From positions 107,785 through 171,784 of the forward strand of contig NZ_FMDF01000130.1 in the NCBI RefSeq assembly GCF_900091955.1: DNA of 64,000 nt, written 5' to 3'. Under the pieces are notes generated by a model, which worked only from the letters and a program-made list of their open reading frames with translations, ran no database searches and was not told the origin of the DNA. This DNA comes from Streptomyces sp. Ncost-T10-10d (lineage in GTDB: Bacteria; Actinomycetota; Actinomycetes; Streptomycetales; Streptomycetaceae). This document shows positions 53,851-63,246 of the stretch, in pieces (the first letter of the stretch is position 1; the number at the start of each line of letters is the position of its first letter). A program made the position numbers and the translations under genes.

Positions 53851-54774
53851 ATGGGACGTTATGTGATCCGGCGGCTGCTGCAGATGATCCCGGTCTTCTT
53901 CGGCACCACGCTGTTGATCTTCCTCATGGTGAACGTGATGGGTGACCCCATCGCGGGCCTCTGCGGCGAACGCCAGTGCGATCCGGCGACCGCAGCCCGA
54001 CTCCGCTCGGAATTCGGCCTCGACAAGCCCGTCTGGCAGCAATACCTGACCTACATGGGCAATGTCTTCACCGGCGACTTCGGCACCGCGTTCAACGGGC
54101 AGAAGGTCACCGATCTGATGGCGACCGCCTTCCCCATCACCATCCGGCTCACCATCGTGGCGCTCTTGTTCGAGATCGTCATCGGCATCAGCCTCGGCGT
54201 CGTCACCGGTCTGCGCCGCGGCCGCCCCGTCGACACCACCGTGCTGATCCTGACCCTGGTCGTCATCTCCATCCCGACGTTCGTCACCGGTCTGCTGCTC
54301 CAGCTCCTTCTCGGCGTGAGGTGGGGGATCATCCGTCCGTCCGTCTCCTCGCAGGCGCCGCTCAACGAACTCATCATCCCGGGGCTCGTCGTCGCCTCCG
54401 TCTCCCTGGCGTACGTCACCCGGCTCACCAGGACCTCGATCGCCGAGAACGCCCGCGCCGACTATGTCCGTACCGCCGTCGCCAAGGGCCTGCCCAGGCG
54501 CCGCGTGATCACCCGGCATCTGCTGCGCAACTCCCTGATCCCCGTCGTCACCTTCATCGGTACGGACGTGGGCGCCCTGATGGGCGGGGCGATCGTCACG
54601 GAGCGGATCTTCAACATCCATGGCGTCGGCTATCAGCTCTACCAGGGCATCCTGCGTCAGAACTCCCAGACCGTCGTCGGGTTCGTCACCATTCTGGTCC
54701 TCGTCTTCCTGGCGGCGAACCTGATCGTCGACCTGCTGTACGCCGTACTCGACCCGAGGATCCGCTATGCCTGA
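53851..54774 (+). CDS. Peptide ABC permease (DppB-type), operon B
   Basis: A 307-residue permease; start MGRYVIRRLLQMIPVFFGTT is almost identical to the operon A copy. A short CGERQC loop between the first two helices is unique to this copy. EAA loop RTAVAKGLPRRRVITRHLLR. GGAG lies six bases before ATG 53851. It overlaps the next gene by 8 bp. Confidence 0.95.
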   Translation: MGRYVIRRLLQMIPVFFGTTLLIFLMVNVMGDPIAGLCGERQCDPATAARLRSEFGLDKPVWQQYLTYMGNVFTGDFGTAFNGQKVTDLMATAFPITIRLTIVALLFEIVIGISLGVVTGLRRGRPVDTTVLILTLVVISIPTFVTGLLLQLLLGVRWGIIRPSVSSQAPLNELIIPGLVVASVSLAYVTRLTRTSIAENARADYVRTAVAKGLPRRRVITRHLLRNSLIPVVTFIGTDVGALMGGAIVTERIFNIHGVGYQLYQGILRQNSQTVVGFVTILVLVFLAANLIVDLLYAVLDPRIRYA

Positions 54775-55741
54775 GCAGACACCGGACGAGGCGATCTCGG
54801 CGGCCGGAGCGGGAGGTGTGATGGACCTCGCCCTGGAGGAGGGGGCAACCCTCGAAAGGACACCGGGCGGTCCCGAAGGCACCGGCCCCGCCGAGAAGCC
54901 GCGCAGTCTGTGGTCCGACGCCTGGCGGGACCTGCGCCGCAACCCGGTCTTCATCATCTCCGCCCTGATCATCCTCTTCCTGGTGATCATCTCGATCTGG
55001 CCGTCACTGATCGCGGACCAGGACCCGCTCAACTGCAACCTGGGCAAGGCCCAGGAGGGCTCACAGCCCGGCCACCCGTTCGGCTTCGACGGACAGGGCT
55101 GCGACGTCTACACCCGGACCGTCTACGGGGCCAGGAATTCGGTGACCGTGGGCGTCTGCGCCACCCTGGGCGTCACCCTGCTCGGCAGCCTCCTGGGCGG
55201 CCTGGCAGGCTTCTACGGCGGCCTGTCGGATTCCTTCCTCTCCCGTATCACCGACATCTTCTTCGGCATCCCGGTGGTCCTCGGCGGCCTGGTCTTCCTC
55301 TCCGTGGTGCCGAGCTCCACCGTCTGGCCGGTGATCGGCTTCATCGTGCTGCTGGGCTGGCCGCAGATCGCCCGTATCGCACGAGGCTCGGTCATCACCG
55401 CCAAGCAGAACGACTACGTCCAGGCCGCCCGCGCGCTCGGCGCCTCCAACTCCCGGATGCTGCTGCGCCACATCGCGCCCAACGCGGTCGCTCCGGTGAT
55501 CGTCGTCGCGACCATCGCCCTGGGTACGTACATCGCTCTGGAGGCGACTCTCTCGTTCCTCGGCGTCGGCCTGAAACCGCCTGCCGTCTCCTGGGGCATC
55601 GACATCTCCGCCGCGGCCAACTACATCCGCAACGCCCCGCACATGCTGCTCTGGCCCGCCGGAGCGCTGGCGATCACCGTGCTCGCCTTCATCATGCTCG
55701 GCGACGCGGTGCGCGACGCCCTCGACCCCAAGCTGCGCTGA
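54767..55741 (+). CDS. Peptide ABC permease (DppC-type), operon B
   Basis: A 324-residue permease with an acidic 45-residue N-terminal tail, six helices and the loop YVQAARALGASNSRMLLRHI. It has two extracytoplasmic cysteines (LNCNLGKA and GQGCDVYT). Starts within the upstream stop (ATGCCTGA) as in operon A, and ends 13 bp before the ATPase. Confidence 0.95.
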   Translation: MPEQTPDEAISAAGAGGVMDLALEEGATLERTPGGPEGTGPAEKPRSLWSDAWRDLRRNPVFIISALIILFLVIISIWPSLIADQDPLNCNLGKAQEGSQPGHPFGFDGQGCDVYTRTVYGARNSVTVGVCATLGVTLLGSLLGGLAGFYGGLSDSFLSRITDIFFGIPVVLGGLVFLSVVPSSTVWPVIGFIVLLGWPQIARIARGSVITAKQNDYVQAARALGASNSRMLLRHIAPNAVAPVIVVATIALGTYIALEATLSFLGVGLKPPAVSWGIDISAAANYIRNAPHMLLWPAGALAITVLAFIMLGDAVRDALDPKLR

Positions 55742-55754
55742 GGAGCCCGTTGCC

Positions 55755-56732
55755 ATGTTGCTCGAAGTGCGCGATCTGCACGTGGAGTTCCACACCCGCG
55801 ACGGGGTGGCCAAAGCCGTCAACGGGGTCAACTACTCGGTGGCCGAGGGCGAGACGCTCGCCGTCCTCGGCGAGTCCGGCTCCGGCAAGTCGGTCACCGC
55901 ACAGGCGATCATGGGCATTCTCGACATGCCCCCGGGAAAGATCAGCGGTGGCGAGATCGTGTTCAAGGACCGTGATCTGCTGAAGATGAAGAAGGAGGAG
56001 CGCCGGAAGATCCGCGGCCAGGAGATGGCCATGATCTTCCAGGACGCGCTCTCCTCCCTCAACCCCGTGCTCAGCGTGGGGGAGCAGCTCGGCGAAATGT
56101 TCGTCGTCCACCGCGGGATGTCGCACAAGGACGCCAGGCTCAAGGCCGTCGAACTGATGGACCGGGTCCGCATCCCGGCCGCCAAGGAACGCGTCGGGAA
56201 CTACCCGCACCAGTTCTCCGGCGGCATGCGTCAGCGCATCATGATCGCCATGGCGATGGCGCTGGAACCTTCGCTGATCATCGCGGACGAACCCACCACC
56301 GCCCTCGATGTGACCGTCCAGGCCCAGGTGATGGACCTGCTCGCCGAGCTCCAGCGCGAGCTCAACATGGGACTCATCCTGATCACCCACGACCTGGGCG
56401 TGGTCGCGGACGTCGCCGACTACATCGCCGTGATGTACGCGGGCCGGATCGTCGAGTCGGCCCCCGTCCACGAGATCTACAAGGCCCCCGCCCACCCGTA
56501 CACCAAGGGCCTCCTCCAGTCGATCCCGCGCCTGGACCAGAAGGGCCAGGAGCTGTACGCGATCAAGGGCCTGCCGCCCAACCTGCTGCACATCCCGCCC
56601 GGCTGCGCCTTCAACCCGCGCTGCCCGATGGCCCAGGAGATCTGCCGAGGTGAGGTACCGCCTCTCTTCGAGGTGGCCCAGCACCGCGAGAGCGCCTGCT
56701 ACTTCTGGAAGGAGACGCTCGATGCACGCTGA
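55755..56732 (+). CDS. Peptide ABC ATPase (OppD-type), operon B
   Basis: A 325-residue ATPase. It begins at MLLEVRDLHVEFHTRDGVAK, lacking the 20-residue tail of the operon A copy. Walker A GESGSGKS, signature FSGGMRQR, Walker B LIIADEP, and Cys motif CAFNPRCPMAQEIC are present. Stretches of dozens of residues match operon A exactly. Its stop overlaps the next gene by 11 bp. Confidence 0.95.
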   Translation: MLLEVRDLHVEFHTRDGVAKAVNGVNYSVAEGETLAVLGESGSGKSVTAQAIMGILDMPPGKISGGEIVFKDRDLLKMKKEERRKIRGQEMAMIFQDALSSLNPVLSVGEQLGEMFVVHRGMSHKDARLKAVELMDRVRIPAAKERVGNYPHQFSGGMRQRIMIAMAMALEPSLIIADEPTTALDVTVQAQVMDLLAELQRELNMGLILITHDLGVVADVADYIAVMYAGRIVESAPVHEIYKAPAHPYTKGLLQSIPRLDQKGQELYAIKGLPPNLLHIPPGCAFNPRCPMAQEICRGEVPPLFEVAQHRESACYFWKETLDAR

Positions 56733-57930
56733 ACCGGGGAGCACCCGCGTGGGCGGCGAACCCATTCTGCAGGTCCGCGATCTGGTCAAGCACTACCCGC
56801 TGACCCAGGGCATCCTGATCAAGAAGCAGATCGGCGCCGTCAAGGCGGTCGACGGGGTGTCCTTCGACCTGGCGGCGGGCGAGACGCTCGGCATCGTGGG
56901 GGAGTCGGGCTGCGGCAAGTCGACCGTGGCCAGGATGCTGGTGCATCTGGAACAGCCGACGGCCGGTGCGATCAGGTACAAGGGCGAGGACATCACCAAA
57001 CTGTCGGGGCGCGCACTGAAGGCTGTGCGCCGCAATATTCAGATGGTGTTCCAGGACCCGTACACCTCGCTCAACCCCCGGATGACCGTCGGGGACATCA
57101 TCGGGGAGCCGTACGAGATCCACTCCGAGGTGGCCCCGAAGGGCGACCGGCGCAGAAAGGTCCAGGATCTGCTGGACGTCGTCGGACTCAACCCGGAGTA
57201 CATCAACCGCTATCCCCACCAGTTCTCCGGCGGCCAGCGCCAGCGCATCGGCATCGCCCGCGGGCTGGCCCTGAACCCCGAGATCATCGTCGCGGACGAA
57301 CCCGTCTCCGCCCTCGACGTCTCCGTACAGGCGCAGGTCGTCAACCTGCTGGACCGGCTCCAGGCGGAGTTCGGGCTCAGTTACGTCTTCATCGCGCACG
57401 ACCTGTCGATCGTCCGGCACATCTCCGACCGGGTCGGCGTGATGTATCTGGGCCGGATCGTCGAGATCGGCACCGACGAGCAGATCTATGACCACCCCAC
57501 GCATCCCTACACCCAGGCGCTGCTGTCCGCCGTCCCGGTGCCGGACCCGATGGCCCGCGAGCACCGGGAGCGGATCATCCTGCACGGCGATGTCCCCTCG
57601 CCCGCCAACCCCCCCTCCGGCTGCCCGTTCCGCACCCGCTGCTGGAAGGCGCAGGAGCGGTGCGAACGGGAAGTTCCGCTGCTGGCGGTTCCGGCGGTCT
57701 TCCGGTCGGCGGACACACCGGCCGGGCACGACTCGGCCTGCCACTTCGCGGAGGAGAAGCAGGTGGTGCCGCCGGAGGGGCTGCTGGAGACGCCGGGGGA
57801 GACGGTGGTGGGGGAGGCGGTCCTGCAGGAGAAGGCGGACGAGTCCGGCCGGGAGGACGTCCTCGGCCCGTCCGACGCCATGGGTGAGGACGGCGGGCCG
57901 CCGCCTTCCGGGAGCAGCCGGGCCGGCTGA
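56722..57930 (+). CDS. Peptide ABC ATPase (OppF-type), operon B
   Basis: A 402-residue ATPase. Walker A GESGCGKS, signature FSGGQRQR and Walker B IIVADEP are present. Cys set CPFRTRCWKAQERC. An extra C-terminal tail of about 50 residues (Glu/Gly-rich) is absent from the operon A copy. It ends operon B, with no classical terminator within 100 bp. Confidence 0.95.
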   Translation: MHAEPGSTRVGGEPILQVRDLVKHYPLTQGILIKKQIGAVKAVDGVSFDLAAGETLGIVGESGCGKSTVARMLVHLEQPTAGAIRYKGEDITKLSGRALKAVRRNIQMVFQDPYTSLNPRMTVGDIIGEPYEIHSEVAPKGDRRRKVQDLLDVVGLNPEYINRYPHQFSGGQRQRIGIARGLALNPEIIVADEPVSALDVSVQAQVVNLLDRLQAEFGLSYVFIAHDLSIVRHISDRVGVMYLGRIVEIGTDEQIYDHPTHPYTQALLSAVPVPDPMAREHRERIILHGDVPSPANPPSGCPFRTRCWKAQERCEREVPLLAVPAVFRSADTPAGHDSACHFAEEKQVVPPEGLLETPGETVVGEAVLQEKADESGREDVLGPSDAMGEDGGPPPSGSSRAG

Positions 57931-57936
57931 CGCAGA

Positions 57937-57948
57937 CACGTTAACGTG
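57937..57948. promoter_or_regulatory. Palindrome CACGTTAACGTG
   Basis: A perfect 12-bp palindrome 7 bp after the OppF stop. It could be an operator for the following membrane-protein gene. Only position supports a role. Confidence 0.3.
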
Positions 57949-58125
57949 CGGGCAACTCGGCCGTCTCACGTCCGATATACGAACGCGCCACCATGGTCGG
58001 CGTACGGCCGTGCGGGTGCCGTGGACCGGCCGGGGTTCGTCAAGTCTCCCCGGCCGGTTGCCCGTTCGCGCACCACCTGGACAACTCCCTTGTCCGGCAA
58101 GCGGCGACGGTGGAGTATCGCTCGC

Positions 58126-59124
58126 GTGATACTCACACGGGGGGCCAGGATCACCGGCGCCGTTCTCTGCGTCCTGCTCGCGGTGATCGTCGCCGGCTGG
58201 CTCGTACGGGATGTCAAGGCCGTCGAGGAGCCCGCGGATCTGGTGCGGTACTGGGCCGGTTACTACGACGTGCGGCTCTCCGCGGTGCCCACCACCTCGG
58301 CCGATGATGTGGCGCTGCTCGTGGTGTATGTCGTTGCCGCCTTCGCGGCCCTGCGGTCCTCGGTGGCTGCCACCGCCCTGGTCGCCACCGGAGTGGTGAC
58401 GCTCGCCATGCGGCTGCCCGGACTCTGGACCATCGGCGAGTCCGCGATGAGCGCCCGCTTCGCCGACGACCTCCGCACCCGCGCCCTGATCTGCGCCTTC
58501 GCGGCCCTCGCGGCGGCCCTCGCGCTCGTCATCACCGCGGGGGCCGGACGCAGACCGCCGCGTGACTTCTCCGAACGCACACCGACCCGGCCGGGCCCGG
58601 GCGCGAGTGTGACCGCCTTTCTGCTGCTGGGCGCCTCGGGGGCGGTAGTGATCGCCTGGGAGATCCGTCAGGTGGTGCGATTCCCCGACATCTTCCCGGA
58701 GTGGTACGTGGGCGGGGAGCGGCTCTTCCAGGGGCTGATCGACCCGCCGCCCGGCTGGGGCGACGCGGTCATCGCGCTGCTGTGTCTGTTCACGGCGGTG
58801 AGCGCGCTCTCCCGTGCCGTGCACGCACGGCCGTTCGGCCTGATCGCCGTCGGTCTGCTGCTGACCGGCGGGGTGACGGGAGTGTCCCGCGCCGTGCACT
58901 ACAAGATGCTCGACCACTTCGGCGATCTGCCGATCGAGGACCAGCTCACTGTGGTGACCTGGTTCTTCGAGGCGGCCGTCGCCATGGTGGTGCTCATCGT
59001 GCTGGCCCGGCGCGGCTCCGCCGACGCCCCCGACCGGCCCCACCGGGGCCATGGGCAGGGGTACGGCCCACCGCTCGGCGTCTTCGGCCCGCCGCCCCCG
59101 TCCCAGCCACCGCCCGGCTGGTGA
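58126..59124 (+). CDS. Polytopic membrane protein of unknown function
   Basis: A 332-residue protein with about eight hydrophobic helices, for example ITGAVLCVLLAVIVAGWLV and VALLVVYVVAAFAALRSSV, and a Pro/Gly-rich cytoplasmic C-terminus (PPPPSQPPPGW). No family is recognised. GTG 58126 has GGAG 10 bases upstream; earlier GTG or ATG codons in frame are possible. It follows Opp operon B but is convergent with the peptidase. Function unknown. Confidence 0.7.
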   Translation: MILTRGARITGAVLCVLLAVIVAGWLVRDVKAVEEPADLVRYWAGYYDVRLSAVPTTSADDVALLVVYVVAAFAALRSSVAATALVATGVVTLAMRLPGLWTIGESAMSARFADDLRTRALICAFAALAAALALVITAGAGRRPPRDFSERTPTRPGPGASVTAFLLLGASGAVVIAWEIRQVVRFPDIFPEWYVGGERLFQGLIDPPPGWGDAVIALLCLFTAVSALSRAVHARPFGLIAVGLLLTGGVTGVSRAVHYKMLDHFGDLPIEDQLTVVTWFFEAAVAMVVLIVLARRGSADAPDRPHRGHGQGYGPPLGVFGPPPPSQPPPGW

Positions 59125-59165
59125 CGGGCGCGGCCGGAAACGATCAGCGGGCGCCGCCGGTCAGG

Positions 59166-61298
59166 TCACCCCCGCAGCCCCAACGACCGCTTCAGGAAGT
59201 CCACCTGGAGCAGCAGCAGATTCTCCGCCACCTGCTCCTGCGGCGTCATGTGCGTCACCCCGCTGAGCGGCAGCACCTCGTGCGGACGCCCCGCCGAGAG
59301 CAGCGCCGACGACAGCCTGAGCGAGTGCGCGACCACCACGTTGTCGTCCGCCAGACCATGGATGATCAGCATCGGCCGGACCTGGTCCGCGGCCTCGGAG
59401 AGCCCCTCGTCCGTCAGCACCGAGTTGTGCGCGTACACCTCCGGCTGCTTCGCCGGGTCGCCGAGATAGCGCTCGGTGTAGTGGGTGTCGTACAGCCGCT
59501 GGTCGGTCACCGGCGCGCCCACCACCGCCGCGTGGAAGACATCCGGCCGCCGCAGCACGGCCAGGGCCGCCAGGTAGCCGCCGAACGACCAGCCCCGGAT
59601 CGCCACCTTGCCGAGGTCCAGCGGGAACCGCCCGGCGAGCGCGTGCAGCGCCTCGATCTGGTCGTCGACGGTGAGGACGAGGTTGTTCTTCACAGCCTTC
59701 TCCCAGCCCGGCGAACGCCCCGGCGCGCCCCGGCCGTCCGCGACGACCACCGCGAAGCCCTGATCGGCGAACCACTGCGACGTCAGATGCGGATTGTGAG
59801 CGGCGAGCACCCGCCGGCCGTGCGGACCGCCGTACGGATCCATGAGTACCGGAAGCGGGCCATCCGACTCCTTGTACCCCTCGGGGAGCAGCACGGCGCA
59901 CGGAATCCGCCGTGCGCCCCCCTCGGTGAGGTGCACCCGCGCCGACAGAACCGGCTCTTCCGCATGGCTTGCGACGGTGGCGATCCGCTTGCCGTCCCGG
60001 AGCACGTCGGCACGGGCCCCCGGCCGCGCCGGCGAGTGGGAGACCAGCACCGTCACGTCGCCCGCGCGGACGGCCGAATGCACCCCCGCCCCCTCGGAGA
60101 CCCGCTCGACGCCCAGCTCATTGACCCGGTACACATGGCTCTCGCCGATCTCCGGCGCCGCCGCCTCCTCGCCCGCCGACGCCGAGACCAGGACATCCGA
60201 CTCACCGATGTCCAGGACCGCCTGGAGCTGCAACTGCGCCCCGGTCAGCAGCCGGTCGCCGACCGCGAGCACCCGCGCCCCGCCCTCGTCCGCGATCCGC
60301 ACGAGCCGCCCGTCCGGCGCCCAGGCGGGCACACCGGGGAAGATTTCCAGCCAAACCGGGTCCTCGTCGACATGTACCGTCCGCGTCGTACCCGTCTCCG
60401 TGTCCACCGCGAGGAAGACCTGGCTCTGCTGGTCCCGGGCCTGCACGAGCAGCAGGGGAGCCCCGGCCGACGACCAGTGCACCTGTGCCAGATACGGGTG
60501 GCGGGCCCGGTCCCACACCACTTCGGTACGCGAGCCGTCCAAGCCCATCACGAAGAGCCGCACCTCGGCGTTGGGCGTCCCCGCCGCCGGGTAGGCGACC
60601 TCGGCAGGCCTGCGGTCCGGGTGTGCGGGATCCGCGATCCACCACCGCTGGACGGGGCTGTCGTCAACCCTGGCGACCAGCAGCCGGTCCGACTCCGGTG
60701 ACCACCAGAAGCCCCGCGAGCGCTGCATCTCCTCGGCCGCGATGAACTCCGCGAGACCGTAGGAGATGTTCGCGCCCTCCGGCTCCGCGAGCGCCCGGTC
60801 CCCGTCGCCCTCGGCGCCCACGACGCGCAGCGCGCCCTTCGACACATACGCGATGCGGCGCCCGTCCGGCGACGGCCTCGGGTCGATCACCGGGCCCGGC
60901 ACCGGCAGCGCACGCGCCGTACCCGCCCGCAACTCCGCGACGTACACCTTCCCGGAGAGCGCGAAGGCGGCCAACTCGGCCGCCGCGTCGACCGCGTAGC
61001 CGACGATCCCCGATGAACCCTCACGGCTGCGCTCGCGCCGGGCCCGCTCCTGGGCCGACAGCCGCTCCGCCGAACCGCCGAGCAGCGTCTCGGGGTCGGC
61101 GACGACGCGCTCCTTCGGTGTACCGCCCGCAGGCAGATCCAGCACCCACAGCCGGCCCGTCCGGTCCGTGCCGGAGCCCGACCGCAGGAAGATCACCCGC
61201 TCCCCGTCGGGTGAAACGGTGAACGCACGGGGGGCGCCGAGGGTGAATCGCATCGTCCTGGCGTGCTGACGGGGAAACGAGATCTTCTGCGAAGTCAT
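59166..61298 (-). CDS. S9 family prolyl oligopeptidase-type peptidase
   Basis: A 710-residue serine peptidase with an N-terminal seven-bladed beta-propeller (about 40-430) and an alpha/beta-hydrolase domain. The nucleophile Ser is in GWSFGGYLA, Asp in LADDNVV and His in GVTHMTP. S9B (DPP IV-type) motifs such as DPYGGPHGRRVL are present. No signal peptide, so it is cytoplasmic and would cleave imported peptides after Pro or Ala, which fits the neighbouring peptide transporters. ATG 61298 is preferred over an upstream one. Confidence 0.92.
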   Translation of the reverse strand: MTSQKISFPRQHARTMRFTLGAPRAFTVSPDGERVIFLRSGSGTDRTGRLWVLDLPAGGTPKERVVADPETLLGGSAERLSAQERARRERSREGSSGIVGYAVDAAAELAAFALSGKVYVAELRAGTARALPVPGPVIDPRPSPDGRRIAYVSKGALRVVGAEGDGDRALAEPEGANISYGLAEFIAAEEMQRSRGFWWSPESDRLLVARVDDSPVQRWWIADPAHPDRRPAEVAYPAAGTPNAEVRLFVMGLDGSRTEVVWDRARHPYLAQVHWSSAGAPLLLVQARDQQSQVFLAVDTETGTTRTVHVDEDPVWLEIFPGVPAWAPDGRLVRIADEGGARVLAVGDRLLTGAQLQLQAVLDIGESDVLVSASAGEEAAAPEIGESHVYRVNELGVERVSEGAGVHSAVRAGDVTVLVSHSPARPGARADVLRDGKRIATVASHAEEPVLSARVHLTEGGARRIPCAVLLPEGYKESDGPLPVLMDPYGGPHGRRVLAAHNPHLTSQWFADQGFAVVVADGRGAPGRSPGWEKAVKNNLVLTVDDQIEALHALAGRFPLDLGKVAIRGWSFGGYLAALAVLRRPDVFHAAVVGAPVTDQRLYDTHYTERYLGDPAKQPEVYAHNSVLTDEGLSEAADQVRPMLIIHGLADDNVVVAHSLRLSSALLSAGRPHEVLPLSGVTHMTPQEQVAENLLLLQVDFLKRSLGLRG

Positions 61299-61464
61299 GA
61301 GCTCGAACCTAGTCCCCGACCGCCCGGTCGTGCGCCCCTCGTGCTGCTGTGCCCCGATCAATGCGGTGCCACGGATAGTTATGATCCGTAGCGCTTGGTG
61401 GGTATGAACCTGCTGGCTCCATGTGTGCTGCCCGTCCCGACCGTACTGATGGAGGTGAACCGCC

Positions 61465-61659
61465 GTGGCACTCTCGATTTCGGCGGTGGTGCTGCTGGCG
61501 ATCGTCGTCTTCCTGCTGATCCGGAAATCCGGACTGAAGGGCGGACATGCGGTGGTCTGCGCACTGCTCGGTTTCTATCTCGCCAGCTCGTCCATTGCGC
61601 CCAGCATCTCGAACCTGACCACGAATGTGGCCGGGATGATCGGAAGCCTCAAGTTCTGA
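61465..61659 (+). CDS. Small two-helix membrane protein
   Basis: A 64-residue protein with hydrophobic segments ISAVVLLAIVVFLLIR and HAVVCALLGFYLASSSIAP joined by a short basic loop. GTG 61465 has GGAGGTG eight bases upstream. No family is assigned. It lies just before mshB but separated by 72 bp. It may be a small helper protein or a signal protein; function unknown. Confidence 0.65.
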   Translation: MALSISAVVLLAIVVFLLIRKSGLKGGHAVVCALLGFYLASSSIAPSISNLTTNVAGMIGSLKF

Positions 61660-61731
61660 GAGCCGGCTCGTCGGCGGCTCGTGCGCGGGCGCGGTCGGAC
61701 CAGGGTCTGCCCGGCTCGTAGGCTGGTCCCC

Positions 61732-62631
61732 ATGACGGACCATCCCGCCCGGCGTCTGCTCCTGGTGCACGCGCACCCCGACGACGAGTCGATCAACAAC
61801 GGCGCCACCATGGCCAGGTACGCGGCCGAGGGTGCCCAGGTCACCCTGGTGACCTGCACGCTCGGCGAGGAGGGCGAGATCATTCCGCCCGCGCTCGCCC
61901 ATCTCGCGGCAGACCGGGACGACACCCTGGGCCCCTACCGCCAGGGTGAACTGGCCGCGGCGATGAAGGAGCTCGGGGTCGCCGACCACCGGCTCCTCGG
62001 CGGCCCAGGGCGCTTCCGCGACTCCGGAATGATGGGCGCCGGGCAGAACCACCGCCCCGGCGCCTTCTGGGACGCGGACGTGGACGACGCAGCCCGGTAC
62101 CTCGTGGAGGTGATCCGCTCGGTGCGCCCGCAGGTCCTCGTCACCTACGACCCCGACGGCGGTTACGGGCACCCCGACCACATCCAGGCGCACCGCGTCG
62201 CGATGCGCGCGGCTGAGCTCGCCGCCGATCCCGCGTACCGCACCGGGGCGGGCGCGGTGCACACCATCGCCAAGATCTACTGGAACCGGGTGCCGCGTTC
62301 GGTCGCCGAGGAGGGCTTCGCGCGCCTGCGGGATACGGTGCCGGACGCCTTCCCGGGGATCGCCGCCATCGACGACGTACCGGGTGTGGTCGACGACACG
62401 AGGATCACCGCGCAGATCGACGGCTCCGCCCATGCGGCGGCCAAACGCGCGGCGATGCGGGCCCATGTCACGCAGATCGCCGTGGACGGCCACTTCTTCG
62501 CCCTCTCCAACGACCTCGGCCAGCCCGTCTTCACCACCGAGTACTACGAGTTGGTGCATGGCGTCTCCGGGGCGCCTCAAGGGGTGCGCGAAGACGACCT
62601 GTTCGCCGGTGTACCGGGGGCGGAACGATGA
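61732..62631 (+). CDS. mshB: Mycothiol deacetylase MshB
   Basis: A 299-residue zinc-dependent deacetylase of the PIG-L/LmbE family. HAHPDDESINNGATMARYAA holds the zinc-binding His13 and Asp16; GGYGHPDHIQAHRVA supplies another zinc His. Length and the CTLGEEGEIIPP segment match MshB, which removes acetyl from GlcNAc-inositol in mycothiol synthesis, the actinobacterial thiol buffer. ATG 61732. Its stop overlaps the next gene by 4 bp. Confidence 0.93.
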   Translation: MTDHPARRLLLVHAHPDDESINNGATMARYAAEGAQVTLVTCTLGEEGEIIPPALAHLAADRDDTLGPYRQGELAAAMKELGVADHRLLGGPGRFRDSGMMGAGQNHRPGAFWDADVDDAARYLVEVIRSVRPQVLVTYDPDGGYGHPDHIQAHRVAMRAAELAADPAYRTGAGAVHTIAKIYWNRVPRSVAEEGFARLRDTVPDAFPGIAAIDDVPGVVDDTRITAQIDGSAHAAAKRAAMRAHVTQIAVDGHFFALSNDLGQPVFTTEYYELVHGVSGAPQGVREDDLFAGVPGAER

Positions 62632-63071
62632 GCGGCAAGCAGCGCACACCGCGCACCGGTGCACCCTCCCGGGACGTTCGGGCCACCGGTCTCGCCGCGC
62701 CCCTCAACCCCGGGCGGATCGCCGCCCATGTGGGCCTCGCCGTTCTCGGCGCGCTCGTCGGGATCGCCGGGGCGCTCGTCCAAGCCGCCTGGTTCCCCGG
62801 CGGGTTGCTGCTCGCGCTGGCCGCCTGTGCCGGGCTGTTCTACGGCGGGCGCTGCGTCTTCGGCACCCAGCTCGGCGCCCTGGCACCCGCAGCGGGCTGG
62901 CTGATTTCGATCCTTCTTCTGCTCGGTGGACGACCGGAAGGCGACTATGTCTTCGGTGATGAAACGGGCCTCACCCTTTTCATGCTGGGCGGGATGGCGA
63001 TCGCTGTGATCTGTGCCACCATGTCGCGGTCGCCTCAACCGGGCGCCGACAGCGGCCGACCTGGCAAGTAA
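62628..63071 (+). CDS. Small integral membrane protein (DUF6113-like)
   Basis: A 147-residue protein with about four helices, after a basic N-terminus. Key segments are GRIAAHVGLAVLGALVGIAG and FGTQLGALAPAAGWLISILL. It starts at ATGA overlapping mshB. From memory the DUF6113 pattern recurs next to mshB in Streptomyces. Role in mycothiol metabolism or transport is unknown. Confidence 0.75.
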   Translation: MSGKQRTPRTGAPSRDVRATGLAAPLNPGRIAAHVGLAVLGALVGIAGALVQAAWFPGGLLLALAACAGLFYGGRCVFGTQLGALAPAAGWLISILLLLGGRPEGDYVFGDETGLTLFMLGGMAIAVICATMSRSPQPGADSGRPGK

Positions 63072-63246
63072 TGTGCCACGTCCGATCCCGTAATGCCCCT
63101 TGTCCGTTCGGTGGTCACGCAGTCGTTTCCCCCGGTCGCGGGGTGTCTGTCGGCGGCGGCCAGTATGGTGGTTCGCGCGCCGAGCCGTCCCCTGGCCTGC
63201 GGCATGGGGGAAGTACGGGCGGCGGAGCCAATCGGGAGAACCTGCT

